Positions 7,941 to 17,158 of a stretch of DNA of 64,000 nt are shown here, in pieces. The translations under genes and the position numbers were made by a program. The DNA is from Flexivirga caeni (GTDB lineage: Bacteria > Actinomycetota > Actinomycetes > Actinomycetales > Dermatophilaceae). Position 1 is the first letter of the stretch. Each line of letters begins with the position of its first letter. The stretch lies in contig NZ_RJJQ01000019.1 in NCBI RefSeq assembly GCF_003724155.1, positions 1 to 64,000 of the forward strand, in the 5' to 3' direction. The notes below the pieces were generated by a model. That model ran no database searches, was not told the DNA's origin, and was given only the letters and a program-made list of their open reading frames with translations.

Positions 7941-9278
7941 TCATTCGCGAGAAGAGAGTGCTGCCGCCGCCCCTGTCGCAACAGCCGGTTCGCTGTAGGC
8001 CTCGACGGGATCCTCCGGCAGGTCCCGCGCGGACTCCCACGACGCCCACGCGACGCCGACATACGCGATCGCCCGGATCAGCACGAAGAAGCTGTATGCC
8101 GCGCCCGGCATCGCCTTTGCCGGGTTGGTCGGACTGGCGATATACATCCAGGTCATCACGAAGTAGGCGATCTCCGCGCCGGCCCACATCAGGTGATCCC
8201 GCCACCGCATCGCGGACAGCGCCAGCAGCGGGAGCACCCACACGCAGGTCTGCACCGACATCGACTTGCCGGTGAGCAGCACGATCACCAGCATGGTCAG
8301 CGCCAGCGGCGCGACCTGGGTGCGTTCGGCCGGGCGGCCGGACAGGTAGAGGCCGAGCAGCACGGCGATGGCCCAGCCCAGGATCGCGACGACGGACGCC
8401 GAGATCGCCGGCAGCGGGTGCCCGGCGACGCTGAGCAGGTAGGACAGCGAACCGTATCCGGGTGCTTGGTGCCACCACATCCGGTAGGGATCCAGCGGAT
8501 CACCACCCAGCAGATACGCCAACCCGAGACAGACCACGACGGCGGCAGCCACACCGGCCAGCATCCGCACGAGCGCTTCCTGTGCCCGGTCACGCAGCGC
8601 AACCATCGCGATCGCGGCAATGATCACCAGCGGGTAGGTGCGGGACATCACGGCAGCACCGAGCAGGACACCTGCGGCAAGGGGCTGCTTGCGGGCCCAC
8701 AACGCCATACCCACGGTGGCCAGCGCGACTCCGAGGACGTCGAACGACACCAGCGCAGCCGTGATCAGCACCGGGCTGAGCGCGACGTGGGCCGCGAGCC
8801 ACGGCGTCGAGCGTGCCATCGAAGCAGTCGCGACCGTGCTGAGTGCGATCAGCAGCACGATGATCACGGCGCCCAGTGCGAAGTAGATCCGCTGTGCTGC
8901 GAGGCCGCCACCGGTGGGGGTGAACTGCTGCACCACCCAGGTCAGCATCGCGGTGAGCACCGGCTGGCTGTGCCCGGCGCCGCCCACAGACCACGGCGTC
9001 CCACCGTGCGAGCCGGTGGCAGCAACCGGCAGATCGGAGTAGCACGCGCGCCACAGTGCGCCCGGCGATCCCCAGCCGTCCTCGACGCAGTGCCCCTTCT
9101 GCGCGACATCCAGGGCGACCAGCACCGACGCGGCCGCGGAGAGCAGGGCCGCGACATACGTCCACCCGCGCCGGCCGATCGCCGCGAACCGGCCGACCGG
9201 TCCGCCGATGATCTCGGTCGCGAGCGCGGCAGGCTCTTCCCCTTGGCTGGGCGCGGTCAAGCGAGTGGTCGCGTGCAC
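7941..9278 (-). CDS. Polytopic membrane glycosyltransferase, GT87-like
   Basis: 445 residues with roughly ten to twelve hydrophobic segments. Early features are a GHCVEDGWGSPG loop after the first membrane helix and an aromatic/acidic YSDLP loop, as in polyprenyl-phosphate-dependent (GT-C fold) sugar transferases; later LGGDPLDPYRMWWHQAPGYGS is a large extracytoplasmic loop. The same position between a ponA-type PBP and rpsF is occupied in mycobacteria by the membrane protein Rv0051. A role in adding mannose or another sugar to envelope glycans is inferred, not shown. It starts with ATG at 9278, 53 bases after the PBP stop, so the two may be co-transcribed. Confidence 0.65.
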   Translation of the reverse strand: MHATTRLTAPSQGEEPAALATEIIGGPVGRFAAIGRRGWTYVAALLSAAASVLVALDVAQKGHCVEDGWGSPGALWRACYSDLPVAATGSHGGTPWSVGGAGHSQPVLTAMLTWVVQQFTPTGGGLAAQRIYFALGAVIIVLLIALSTVATASMARSTPWLAAHVALSPVLITAALVSFDVLGVALATVGMALWARKQPLAAGVLLGAAVMSRTYPLVIIAAIAMVALRDRAQEALVRMLAGVAAAVVVCLGLAYLLGGDPLDPYRMWWHQAPGYGSLSYLLSVAGHPLPAISASVVAILGWAIAVLLGLYLSGRPAERTQVAPLALTMLVIVLLTGKSMSVQTCVWVLPLLALSAMRWRDHLMWAGAEIAYFVMTWMYIASPTNPAKAMPGAAYSFFVLIRAIAYVGVAWASWESARDLPEDPVEAYSEPAVATGAAAALSSRE

Positions 9279-9330
9279 GGACGCGAGCCTAACCCTCGAT
9301 GCTGCGCCACGGGCAAGGACCGCGCACGGG

Positions 9331-11589
9331 TCACGGGGTGCGCTGCGGCTCCGCAGACGACGCCTGCTCGCCGGGATTGGCCGTCGGCGGCTTCACGGGG
9401 TTCGTCGGCCGAGTGGGGGCCGGCGTCGACGTGTGGCTCGGCGGCTCGGTCGTGGGAGTCGTGCTGGAGGGCGACGAGGAGGACGATGACGAACTGCTCG
9501 TCGACGAACTAGACGGCGTGCCGGACCGGGTGCTCGACGGCGTGGTGCTCGTCGGGGCCGGCTGCGTGGTGGACGACGAAGCCGGGGTGTAGGTCGTGCT
9601 GGACTTCACCTGGGTGGTCTGTGGTAGCTGAGCGACCGGCTGGCCCTTCAGCGCGGCATTCATGAAATCCAGCCAGATGGTGGCCGGCACGTCGCCCCCG
9701 TAGAACGAGGAGTTGTGCGTGGCCTTGTCCAGGCCGATGGTGCCGTTCCCGGCATACATGCCAACCGAGACCGTCAGCTGGTTCGGGGTGAACCCAGTGA
9801 ACCACGCGGAGAGGTAATTGCTCGAGGTGCCGGTCTTGCCGGCGGCCGGGCGCGAGAACTGGCCGGCGGTCGAATAGGCGGTCCCTTCGGGGTCCCGCAG
9901 CGGGCCGGTCATCCCATTGACCAGATTGGCCGCGATGTCCTTCGGCAGCGCCCGGGTGGTGGCGGGGTGCGCGGTGTAGCCGTAGTCCCCGACGACGCTG
10001 GTGACCTTGCGAATGAAGTACGGATCGGCCTTCTTTCCCTCCGCGCTGATCGTGTTGTACGCGTTGGCCATGTCGATCACGTGCACCGCCGCATAGCCGA
10101 GTACGTCGGTGGCCGACGGGTCGTTCATGCTCGACGCGTTGGCCGGTATGCCGAGCTGCTGTGCCGCCGCCAGGGTCTTGCCGGTGCCGAGCGCCTGGTT
10201 CAGCCGTACGAAAGCCGTGTTGGACGACACCGCGAAGGCCCGCTGCAACGTCAGCGACCCGAACTGTTCCCCGTTGTCGTTGGAGATCTTCGTGGGCTTG
10301 GCGCTGTTCGGATTGAGGATCAGCGGGGACGCACCACTGAACTGCGTCTGCATCGTCATCCCGTCCTGTAGCGCCGCCGCCAGCGCGAATGCCTTGAAAC
10401 TCGACCCGCCTTGCAACGCGGCGCTGGTCGTCGCACTCGCCTCCTTGGCGATGTCGGTGCCGCCATACATCGCCACGATCGCACCGTCCGGCTGCTCGGC
10501 GATCAGGCCCGTGCGCAGCGCGTCCAGTCGCGCGGTCTGACTCGACACGTTTGCCTCGACCGCGGACACGGCCGCTTGCTGCGAGCTCTTGTTGATGGTG
10601 GTCGTGATGCGCAGGCCACCACGGTCGATGTCCTCGGGCGTCAGCTTCAGCTTGGACTGCAGCTCGCTGCGGACTGCCGCGACGATGTAGCCGTTCGGTC
10701 CGGTGACGACGCCGGCGTTGGGGTTGTAGGTCTTGAAGGTCGGCATCTGCTGCTTGTCGCGCTCGGCCTGCGTCATCCAGTGTTCCTTGACCATGCCGTC
10801 CAGCACGTAGGCCATCCGCGCGTTCGCGCGCGCCTTCGCGGCCGCGCCGTACTGCGGGTCGTAGAGGCCCGGCGCGTTGATCACCGAGGCGAGGAACGCA
10901 CCCTGGCTGGGGTTGACGTCCTCGATGTCGACACCGAAGTAGGCCTGGGAGGCGGCCTGTATGCCGTAGGCGCCCCGGCCGAAGTAGATGTTGTTCAGGT
11001 AGTCCTGCAAGATCTCGTTCTTGGAGTATTTCTGGTCGATCTTCAGCGCGATCATGATCTCTTTGACCTTGCGCTTGACCGACCGGTCCTGGGTGAGGAA
11101 GTAGTTCTTGACGTATTGCTGGGTGATGGTCGAGCCGCCCTGCTCCTCACCGCCGGACAGGGTGCTCCAGGCCGCGCGCAGGGTGCCGCTCACCGACACG
11201 CCCGGCTCCTTGTAGAAGTTGCGGTCCTCCGCGGCGAGGAACTCCCGCTGCACCGTGAGCGGCACCTGGGAGAGCTTCACATCCTGCCGGTTGACGGTGC
11301 TGAATCGCCCGATCGGGGTCTTGCCATCGCTGTAGTAGACGATCGACAACTGCTTGCCGGCGTCGGCCTGCGGCTGCGGGATCGACGTGCGCAGGTAGAT
11401 GACCACCAATGCCACGAAGCAGATCACGCCGAGCCCCACGAAGCCCAGCACCGTGCGCCAGAACACCTTGAAGAACAAGCCGTGTTCCTTCTTGCGCCGC
11501 TTGCCCGGGCGACCTGAGTTGCGGGTCCGCCTTGTCATACCGCCGCGACTCGCCCCGCCCCGCGAAGGCACATCTCGCTCATCCGTCAC
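9331..11589 (-). CDS. ponA: Class A penicillin-binding protein (transglycosylase-transpeptidase)
   Basis: About 752 residues. A basic cytoplasmic tail (RTRNSGRPGKRRKKEHG) precedes one membrane helix. The GT51 transglycosylase domain has AEDRNFY, containing the catalytic Glu, and GGSTITQQ. The transpeptidase domain has the SxxK nucleophile motif in SSFKAF, SSN, and KTGTSS. The C-terminal 90 residues are a Ser/Thr/Pro-rich tail with a long serine run. It polymerises and cross-links peptidoglycan. I chose the GTG at 11589 (VTDERDVPSRGG); ATG at 11538 is an alternative and neither has a strong ribosome site. It is divergent from padR-ino1 and upstream of the GT87-like gene, matching ponA1 context in mycobacteria. 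Confidence 0.93.
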   Translation of the reverse strand: MTDERDVPSRGGASRGGMTRRTRNSGRPGKRRKKEHGLFFKVFWRTVLGFVGLGVICFVALVVIYLRTSIPQPQADAGKQLSIVYYSDGKTPIGRFSTVNRQDVKLSQVPLTVQREFLAAEDRNFYKEPGVSVSGTLRAAWSTLSGGEEQGGSTITQQYVKNYFLTQDRSVKRKVKEIMIALKIDQKYSKNEILQDYLNNIYFGRGAYGIQAASQAYFGVDIEDVNPSQGAFLASVINAPGLYDPQYGAAAKARANARMAYVLDGMVKEHWMTQAERDKQQMPTFKTYNPNAGVVTGPNGYIVAAVRSELQSKLKLTPEDIDRGGLRITTTINKSSQQAAVSAVEANVSSQTARLDALRTGLIAEQPDGAIVAMYGGTDIAKEASATTSAALQGGSSFKAFALAAALQDGMTMQTQFSGASPLILNPNSAKPTKISNDNGEQFGSLTLQRAFAVSSNTAFVRLNQALGTGKTLAAAQQLGIPANASSMNDPSATDVLGYAAVHVIDMANAYNTISAEGKKADPYFIRKVTSVVGDYGYTAHPATTRALPKDIAANLVNGMTGPLRDPEGTAYSTAGQFSRPAAGKTGTSSNYLSAWFTGFTPNQLTVSVGMYAGNGTIGLDKATHNSSFYGGDVPATIWLDFMNAALKGQPVAQLPQTTQVKSSTTYTPASSSTTQPAPTSTTPSSTRSGTPSSSSTSSSSSSSSSPSSTTPTTEPPSHTSTPAPTRPTNPVKPPTANPGEQASSAEPQRTP

Positions 11590-11656
11590 CGATGCAGCGT
11601 AACCGGCGACCTGGTGAACCCCGGAATCTTTCGCTGCCGACACGCTATGCATGGCG

Positions 11657-11691
11657 GATGTATCGAACCGATACATCAGATGAGGTATGCT
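11657..11691 (+). promoter_or_regulatory. Perfect palindrome and -10 element before padR
   Basis: GATGTATCG (11657-11665) and CGATACATC (11669-11677) are perfect 9-bp arms around AAC. The ATGT...ACAT ends resemble operators of PadR-family repressors. A TATGCT -10 hexamer follows at 11686-11691, so a bound protein would cover the -35 region. Autoregulation of padR-ino1, and possibly of the divergent PBP gene, is inferred. Confidence 0.65.
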
Positions 11692-11734
11692 CACGGCAAC
11701 AGCCAGGTGAACACCGAGACACGAGGAGGCTCGC

Positions 11735-12391
11735 ATGTCACGACGCGGCGCCATTCTCGAGCTCGCGATCCTGGGCTTGCTGCACGACCAGCCGTTGCAC
11801 GGATACGAACTGCGCAAGCAGCTGTCCGGTGTGCTCGGTGCGTTCCGTGCGGTGTCGTTCGGCTCGCTCTACCCCGCGCTGCGCGGCCTGGTCGAACGCG
11901 GCTGGATCACCGAGCGCCACGCGTCCGATGACGCAGGACCGGCGGGACTGGCCGGCAAGCGCAGCAAGATCACCTACGAGCTGACCGCGGAGGGCAAGGA
12001 GCAGTTTCAGACGCTCATGGCCCAGACCGGACCGGCGTCGTGGGAGGACGAGAACTTCGACGTCCACTTCGCCTTCTTCGGCCGGGCGTCCAGCGATGTG
12101 CGCCTGCGCATCCTGGAAGGCCGTCGCAGTCGGCTGGAAGAGCGCCTGGACGCCTCGCGGGAGCAGTCCCGCCAGCGCCGCGAGCGCACCGACAAGTACA
12201 CCGCCGAGCTGCATCGCCACGGCCTCGAGTCGACCGAGCGTGAAGTTCGGTGGCTCAGCGAGCTGATCGAGACCGAACGTTCGGCATACCGCACCACCAA
12301 CCCCGGCACGACGGCACCCGCCGCTCAGCCGGTCGATGGGGATGTTCCGGAGCAACCCTCCGACCCCAGCGAAAGATCCGACAAGGAGTAG
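11735..12391 (+). CDS. PadR-family transcriptional regulator
   Basis: 218 residues. The N-terminal winged helix (about 1-90) carries ILELAILGLLHDQPLHGYEL and SLYPALRGLVERGWI, the PadR signature. The C-terminal half is helical and charged (RRSRLEERLDASREQSRQRRER), a likely dimerisation coiled coil, followed by a disordered tail. It is three bases upstream of ino1; the same PadR-ino1 pair occurs in mycobacteria (Rv0047c-Rv0046c). A perfect palindrome in its own promoter region suggests autoregulation and control of inositol synthesis. Confidence 0.9.
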   Translation: MSRRGAILELAILGLLHDQPLHGYELRKQLSGVLGAFRAVSFGSLYPALRGLVERGWITERHASDDAGPAGLAGKRSKITYELTAEGKEQFQTLMAQTGPASWEDENFDVHFAFFGRASSDVRLRILEGRRSRLEERLDASREQSRQRRERTDKYTAELHRHGLESTEREVRWLSELIETERSAYRTTNPGTTAPAAQPVDGDVPEQPSDPSERSDKE

Positions 12392-12394
12392 GAA

Positions 12395-13486
12395 ATGGGT
12401 TCCATTCGCGTCGCCATCGTCGGCGTCGGCAACTGCGCGAGCTCGCTCGTGCAAGGCGTTGAGTACTACAAGGATGCTCCGGCCGACAGCACCGTGCCCG
12501 GCCTGATGCACGTCACGTTCGGCGAGTACCACGTCCGCGACGTCGAGTTCGTCGCCGCGTTCGACGTGGACGCCAAGAAGGTCGGCTTCGACCTCGCGGA
12601 GGCGATCAACGCCTCGGAGAACTGCACCATCAAGATTGCCGACGTCCCGCCGACCGGCGTGATCGTGCAGCGCGGCACCACCCTCGACGGCATCGGCAAG
12701 TACTACGCCGAGACAATCACCGAGTCCGACAGCGACCCGGTCGACGTCGTGCAGGCGCTCAAGAACGCCCAGGTCGACGTACTCGTCTCCTACCTGCCGG
12801 TCGGCTCCGAGCAGGCCGACAAGTTCTACGCCCAGTGCGCCATCGACGCGGGCGTCGCTTTCGTCAACGCCCTGCCGGTCTTCATCGCCTCCGACCCCGA
12901 GTGGGCCAAGAAGTTCGAGGACGCGGGCGTGCCGATCATCGGCGACGACATCAAGAGCCAGGTCGGCGCCACCATCACCCACCGCGTCATGTCCAAGCTG
13001 TTCGAGGACCGCGGCGTCACGCTGGACCGCACCTACCAGCTGAACGTCGGCGGCAACATGGACTTCAAGAACATGCTCGAGCGCGAGCGCCTGGAGTCCA
13101 AGAAGGTCTCCAAGACCCAGGCCGTCACCTCCAACCTCACCGGCCCGCTCTCCGGCAAGGTGCACGACCGCAACGTGCACATCGGCCCGTCGGACTACGT
13201 CGCCTGGCTGGACGACCGCAAGTGGGCCTACGTGCGCCTCGAGGGCCGCGCGTTCGGTGACGTCCCGCTGAACCTGGAGTACAAGCTCGAGGTCTGGGAC
13301 TCCCCCAACTCCGCCGGCATCATCATCGACGCCATCCGCGCCGCGAAGATCGGCAAGGACCGCGGCATCGGCGGCCCCCTGCTCTCCCCGGCCGCCTACC
13401 TGATGAAGTCCCCGCCGGAACAGCGCGAGGACACCGAGGGTCGTGCCAAGGTCGAGGCGTTCATCGCCGGCGACGTCGAGCGATGA
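12395..13486 (+). CDS. ino1: Myo-inositol-1-phosphate synthase
   Basis: 363 residues, matching actinobacterial inositol-3-phosphate synthases. The Rossmann NAD site is [16 protein letters not shown] near the start, and conserved elements include [28 protein letters not shown] and the Lys-rich NAPNSAG-type segment (here [10 protein letters not shown]). The enzyme converts glucose 6-phosphate to inositol 1-phosphate, the precursor of phosphatidylinositol, mycothiol and related lipids. It follows padR after three bases with AAGGAG overlapping the padR stop, so the two form an operon. A bidirectional terminator hairpin follows. Confidence 0.96.
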   Translation: MGSIRVAIVGVGNCASSLVQGVEYYKDAPADSTVPGLMHVTFGEYHVRDVEFVAAFDVDAKKVGFDLAEAINASENCTIKIADVPPTGVIVQRGTTLDGIGKYYAETITESDSDPVDVVQALKNAQVDVLVSYLPVGSEQADKFYAQCAIDAGVAFVNALPVFIASDPEWAKKFEDAGVPIIGDDIKSQVGATITHRVMSKLFEDRGVTLDRTYQLNVGGNMDFKNMLERERLESKKVSKTQAVTSNLTGPLSGKVHDRNVHIGPSDYVAWLDDRKWAYVRLEGRAFGDVPLNLEYKLEVWDSPNSAGIIIDAIRAAKIGKDRGIGGPLLSPAAYLMKSPPEQREDTEGRAKVEAFIAGDVER

Positions 13487-13525
13487 GCTCACCGCGCTGA
13501 TCTGATCGAGCGGACCCCTTCCGCA

Positions 13526-13568
13526 TCGAGCGGACCCGCAATCCACGCCGGATTGTGGGTCCGCTCGT
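13526..13568. terminator. Bidirectional terminator between ino1 and the esterase gene
   Basis: A 17-bp stem, GAGCGGACCCGCAATCC paired with GGATTGTGGGTCCGCTC (one G-U pair), has loop ACGCC. It lies between convergent genes. Further partly matching arms near 13504 and 13578 could extend it. Confidence 0.8.
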
Positions 13569-13602
13569 TCGGTCTCGGGTCCCCTCGATCGGGGCCGGGC
13601 GG

Positions 13603-14397
13603 TCAGGCGTTGGCGGCGAAGACCGGGAGGTAGCCGTCGGCGTGGCCCTCGGCGGTCGGGTGGTAGGACTCGTCGATGTCGAGCACGTTCACCGAATGCA
13701 GCCAGCGATCGCTGTCGCAGATCTCGTGACCGCTGAAGGCGGAGCGCACGTCGGCATACGTGAAACCGGCCTGGTTCGCGGCGGTCTGGATAATCGAGTC
13801 GAGCAGGTCAATGCCACCGTCGATGGCTGTGCGGGACTTCTGGCTGAGGCCGACGCAGTCATTGCCCAGGTCGTAGAAGTCGGGATATCCCATCACCACG
13901 ACCTGCGCGTTCGGGGCGTCGGCGCTGATGTCGCCATACACGGCCGCGAGCTTGCCGGGCAGGTTCGCCCGGGCATCGGCCTCGGCGGCGTCGATCTCGC
14001 TGACGCAAGTGCTGGTCCCGTCCAGGATGCAGTCCTGCATGATGCCGCTGAAGTTCTCGTCGTTGCCTCCGACGGTGATGCTCACCAGCGTGGTGCTGCT
14101 GGACAGGGCGGACAGCTGGTTGGCGATGACGTCGGTCGTCTTGGCGCCCGAGCAGGCGACTGAGGTGTATGACGCGGGGTCGTGCTGCGCCGCCCACAAC
14201 GCGGAGTAGGCGTTCGGGCTGCGATCGCACGACCCGCTGCTGCGGATGTAGTCGCCCGCGCCGACGCCCGAGGAGTAGGAGTCGCCGAGCGCGACATAGT
14301 TGACCGCCGACGCGTGCGCGCTGAGGGCAGGGACGAGGCTGAGCGCCAGTGCGGTTGCTCCGACGCCGGCTTTGAGGGCGAGCGAACCACGAGACAT
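13603..14397 (-). CDS. Secreted SGNH/GDSL-family esterase or lipase
   Basis: 264 residues with a typical Sec signal peptide (MSRGSLALK, then a hydrophobic core, cleavage near AHASA). SGNH block I is GDSYSSG with the catalytic Ser, the oxyanion block is GGNDENF, and the C-terminal SYHPTAEGH holds the Asp/His pair region. Several cysteines (GSCDR, CSG, DCILDGTSTC) probably form disulfides, as in the Streptomyces extracellular lipases of this family. It should hydrolyse extracellular esters; the substrate is unknown. The start at 14397 follows AAAGGAG; a longer in-frame extension is unlikely. It stands alone and converges on ino1. Confidence 0.9.
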   Translation of the reverse strand: MSRGSLALKAGVGATALALSLVPALSAHASAVNYVALGDSYSSGVGAGDYIRSSGSCDRSPNAYSALWAAQHDPASYTSVACSGAKTTDVIANQLSALSSSTTLVSITVGGNDENFSGIMQDCILDGTSTCVSEIDAAEADARANLPGKLAAVYGDISADAPNAQVVVMGYPDFYDLGNDCVGLSQKSRTAIDGGIDLLDSIIQTAANQAGFTYADVRSAFSGHEICDSDRWLHSVNVLDIDESYHPTAEGHADGYLPVFAANA

Positions 14398-14825
14398 GTG
14401 TGGACTCCTTTGGGGGTATGGCGAGGGGTGGGCCATCTCGCATTGAAGCGCTCGGCGGCCCGGCGCCGGTGGGTATCGGACTCCCAGGTTCCGCACTTGA
14501 CCGAATCTTGCCGGAGAGTTTGCGCAGGTGTGACCGTTCCAAGGCGAATCCCTTACGGATGGGGCAGATTCGGCACCTGGCGGCTGGCTGCCCGATGCCC
14601 GGGCGGCCGAATATCCGGTGGTGTCCGGACGAGGTGGCACCTACGCTCCACTCATGTCGTCGACGGTGCAGCTGATCCGATGCGCGCAGCTCGCTCCCGC
14701 GCCGTACGCCTATGCCGCGAGCGCGCCGCCCGGTGCACGCCTGATCCACTTGGCCGGAGCCTGTCCGCTGCGTGCCGATGGCTCGACCGCTGCGGTCGGA
14801 GATGTTGCCGGCCAGACGCGGATTA

Positions 14826-15832
14826 GGGCCTGTTATGAAAGTCGTCGGAGCCAGTGATCGATGACGGTGACGCGGACGGTGGCGGCGTAGCGGACGGCGA
14901 GTTTGTCGTATCGGGTGGCGAATGCCCGATGGTGCTTGAGGATGTTGATGCCGCACTCGACGGCGTGGCGGTCTTTGTACTTGGCCTTGTCGAATGCCGG
15001 TGGTCTGCCGCCGCGGGCTCCTTTGCGGCGCCGGTGGCCGGCTTGATCATCAGGCACCGGGATGGTGGCTCGGATGTGATGGCCGGCCAGCCAGGACCGG
15101 TTGGCACGGGAGGAGTACGCCTTGTCGGCCAGTACCCAGTCGGGGCGCGTCCGCGGACGCCCGCACCCGGGCCGGGGCACCCGGATCTGGTTCAGCACGG
15201 TGATCATCTGCGGACTGTCCCCGTGTTGGCCGGGAGTCAGCACGAACGCCATCACGCCACGATGCCGATCGATCGCCACGTGCGTCTTGGTCGACCAGCC
15301 TCCCCGGGACGTGCCCAAACAGTGGTGATCCGGTTCTCCCGCAACACGTTTCGGGCTGTCCCGGCGGGCGCCGGCGGCATGCACGTGCGCCCGAGCAGTG
15401 GTGGAGTCCACACTGACCTGCCAGGACAGCTTGTTGGCCTGCTCGGCTTGCTGCAACAGCGCGGTCTCGATGCGCTCCCACACGCCCAGCAGTTGCCAGC
15501 ACGCGAACAGCGCGTAGACCCGCCACCACGGCCCGTACGAATCGGGCACGTCCCGCCAGGGGCAGCCGACCCGAGTCCGGTACCGAACGCCGTTTACCAG
15601 TGCTCGCAGCGGGTACGCGCGTGGGCGACCCCGACGGGGCGCTGCCGGTAACAGCGGCTGCAGCACCTGCCACTGCGCATTGGTCAGGTCATGACGTGCT
15701 GTTGCGTTTATGGTGGACACGAGGCCTCCCGCAGTGGCGGATTTGCTTTGACACCAACCGCGTTACTCGGGAGGCCTCACCTCATGCGTGAAGACACGCC
15801 GACACCACACCAACCACTTTCGTAACAGGCCC
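14826..15832 (-). mobile_element. Complete IS5-family insertion sequence, 1007 bp
   Basis: The ends are inverted repeats: GGGCCTGTTATGAAAGT at the left and, read inward from the right, GGGCCTGTTACGAAAGT, one mismatch in 17. A TA duplication flanks it (14824-14825 and 15833-15834), as for IS5-family members of the IS427 type. It holds one transposase gene on the minus strand. An 11-bp inverted repeat GAGGCCTCCCG (15721-15731) / CGGGAGGCCTC (15768-15778) lies just upstream of that gene and may limit read-through expression. The element lacks the GTATGNC heptamer that is frequent elsewhere in the window. Confidence 0.93.
14833..15720 (-). CDS. IS5-family transposase
   Basis: 295 residues in a single frame, so no programmed frameshift is needed, unlike many IS427-type elements. 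An N-terminal DUF4096-like region (LTNAQWQVLQPLLP...RRGRPRAYPLR) is followed by the DDE catalytic core: VDSTTARAHVHAAG with the first Asp, VLADKAYSS with the second, and the HAVECGINILKHHRAFATRYDKLA segment (given in two parts: HAVECGINILK, HHRAFATRYDKLA) with the Glu. It cuts and pastes its own element. The coding region looks complete and the element may still be active. Confidence 0.93.
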   Translation of the reverse strand: MSTINATARHDLTNAQWQVLQPLLPAAPRRGRPRAYPLRALVNGVRYRTRVGCPWRDVPDSYGPWWRVYALFACWQLLGVWERIETALLQQAEQANKLSWQVSVDSTTARAHVHAAGARRDSPKRVAGEPDHHCLGTSRGGWSTKTHVAIDRHRGVMAFVLTPGQHGDSPQMITVLNQIRVPRPGCGRPRTRPDWVLADKAYSSRANRSWLAGHHIRATIPVPDDQAGHRRRKGARGGRPPAFDKAKYKDRHAVECGINILKHHRAFATRYDKLAVRYAATVRVTVIDHWLRRLS

Positions 15833-16107
15833 TAGCCTGGAAAACCTCACGATCGCGTTGTCGGCCGCCGGAGCCACCCTCACCGATGTGCTCAGCACAC
15901 GAGTGCTGGTGGCGAGTCGGGATCGGGCCGATCTGGTTTCCGCCTGGGACATTGTCGCGGCGCGGTTCGGAGTGCACGCTGTACCCAGCACTCTCGTGGG
16001 CGTCACCGTGCTCGGCTATCCCGGCCAGTTGGTGGAGATCGAAGCCGTCGCGGCCGTGACGGACTGACCGGCGGCACATCCGGCAGGCGGCGCACTAGGG
16101 TCGGCCC

Positions 16108-16989
16108 ATGAGTGGCGAACGGGTCGCGGTCTACATCGATTTCGACAACGTGGTGATCTCCCGGTATGACGCCGTGCACGGGTCCGGGCGCTGGCGCAAG
16201 GACGACGCGCGGCAGCACGCACCGGGCGAGCCCGACAGCGACGTGTCGCGCCGCCTCGCTGAGGCCGAGGTCGACCTCGGCGCCATCGTCGACTACGCGT
16301 CGTCCTTCGGCACCGTCGCGTTGACGCGGGCGTATGCCGACTGGTCGGTGCCGGCGAACGCGGCATACAAACAGCAGTTGATCGACCGGGCCGTCGACCT
16401 CGTGCAGCTCTTCGCGACGTCGGGCACCAAGAACGGTGCCGACATACGGCTGTCGATCGACGCGGTCGACGATCTCTTCCAGCACGCCGACCTCACGCAC
16501 GTCGTGATCGTCGCCGGCGACTCCGACTACATCGCGCTCGCCCAGCGGTGCAAGCAACTGGGCCGGTTCGTGGTCGGCATCGGCGTGACCGGCTCGACCA
16601 GCCGGGCCCTCGTCGCGGCATGCGACGACTTCAGTTCGTATGGCGACCTGCCCGGTGTCGCGGACGCCACGCCTCCGGCCGAGGCGCCGCCAGCTGCCGA
16701 AAAGGCCATGCCGACAACGAAATCCGCGCCCGGTCGCAAGTCAGCCAAGAACAGCAGGCAGGCCCAGGCGACCGCGTTGCTACTGCGCGCCGCCCGGATC
16801 GGCGCCGAGAAGAGCGACGACGGCTGGCAGCACTCCTCCAGCCTGAAGAGCCAGATGCAGCGGCTGGATTCGACGTTCAAGGAGAAGTCGCTCGGGTTCT
16901 CCTCGTTCCGGGCGTTCGTGGAGAGCCACGACGACATCGTGGAGACCAAGCTGCTCGACAACGGGCAGTTGGCCGTACGGCTGCGGTAG
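16108..16989 (+). CDS. NYN-domain (LabA/DUF88-type) protein with C-terminal OST-HTH-like domain
   Basis: 293 residues. The N-terminal NYN domain (about 1-180) starts VAVYIDFDNVVISRYDA, has a Asp-containing KNGADIRLSIDAVDDL region and VVIVAGDSDYIALAQ, the acidic residues of the PIN-like nuclease fold. A Lys/Pro linker (about 185-225) leads to a C-terminal region (about 228-293: ATALLLRAARIG...WQHSSSLKSQMQRLDSTF...GFSSFRAFVE) typical of OST-HTH/LOTUS domains that bind RNA. The combination suggests an RNA-binding nuclease, but no target is known. It is monocistronic, between the broken RidA gene and a bidirectional terminator. Confidence 0.85.
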   Translation: MSGERVAVYIDFDNVVISRYDAVHGSGRWRKDDARQHAPGEPDSDVSRRLAEAEVDLGAIVDYASSFGTVALTRAYADWSVPANAAYKQQLIDRAVDLVQLFATSGTKNGADIRLSIDAVDDLFQHADLTHVVIVAGDSDYIALAQRCKQLGRFVVGIGVTGSTSRALVAACDDFSSYGDLPGVADATPPAEAPPAAEKAMPTTKSAPGRKSAKNSRQAQATALLLRAARIGAEKSDDGWQHSSSLKSQMQRLDSTFKEKSLGFSSFRAFVESHDDIVETKLLDNGQLAVRLR

Positions 16990-17106
16990 CCGGATCGGAC
17001 GCGCCGGCCGGGTCCGCGAGTGGGCAGTAGACGCTGCGAGCGCGCAGCTCTCAAGACAACTACTGCACACTCGGTGGGCTGGAGCGGGCGAAACGGGCGG
17101 CAGCAT

Positions 17107-17146
17107 ACGTATGGCGCGACACCCCCGAAGCTGTCGCGCCATACGT
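17107..17146. terminator. Bidirectional terminator with a 15-bp perfect stem
   Basis: ACGTATGGCGCGACA (17107-17121) pairs perfectly with TGTCGCGCCATACGT (17132-17146) around the loop CCCCCGAAGC, between two convergent genes. Each arm contains one copy of the GTATGNC heptamer. Confidence 0.85.
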
Positions 17147-17158
17147 CTTCCGCGTCGC

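Larger units (their letters stand above)
14654..16067 (+). pseudogene. RidA-family gene interrupted by an IS5-type element
   Basis: The 5' part (14654-14825, MSSTVQLIRCAQLAPAPYAY...) and the 3' part (15835-16067, ...LENLTIALSAAGATLTDVL) are the two halves of one RidA/YjgF-type gene. Removing the 1007-bp element and one TA copy restores a continuous frame of 134 codons plus stop reading GQTRISLENLTIAL, a typical RidA junction. RidA proteins hydrolyse reactive enamine/imine intermediates; some relatives differ in substrate. The gene is therefore broken by the insertion but otherwise intact, which points to a recent event. The ATG at 14654 lies after an AT-poor region without a clear ribosome site. 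Confidence 0.88.

Noticed and set aside
11738-13546. Long minus-strand open frame opposite padR-ino1
   Set aside because: The plus strand has two well-recognised genes with ribosome sites; the opposite frame has no motifs.
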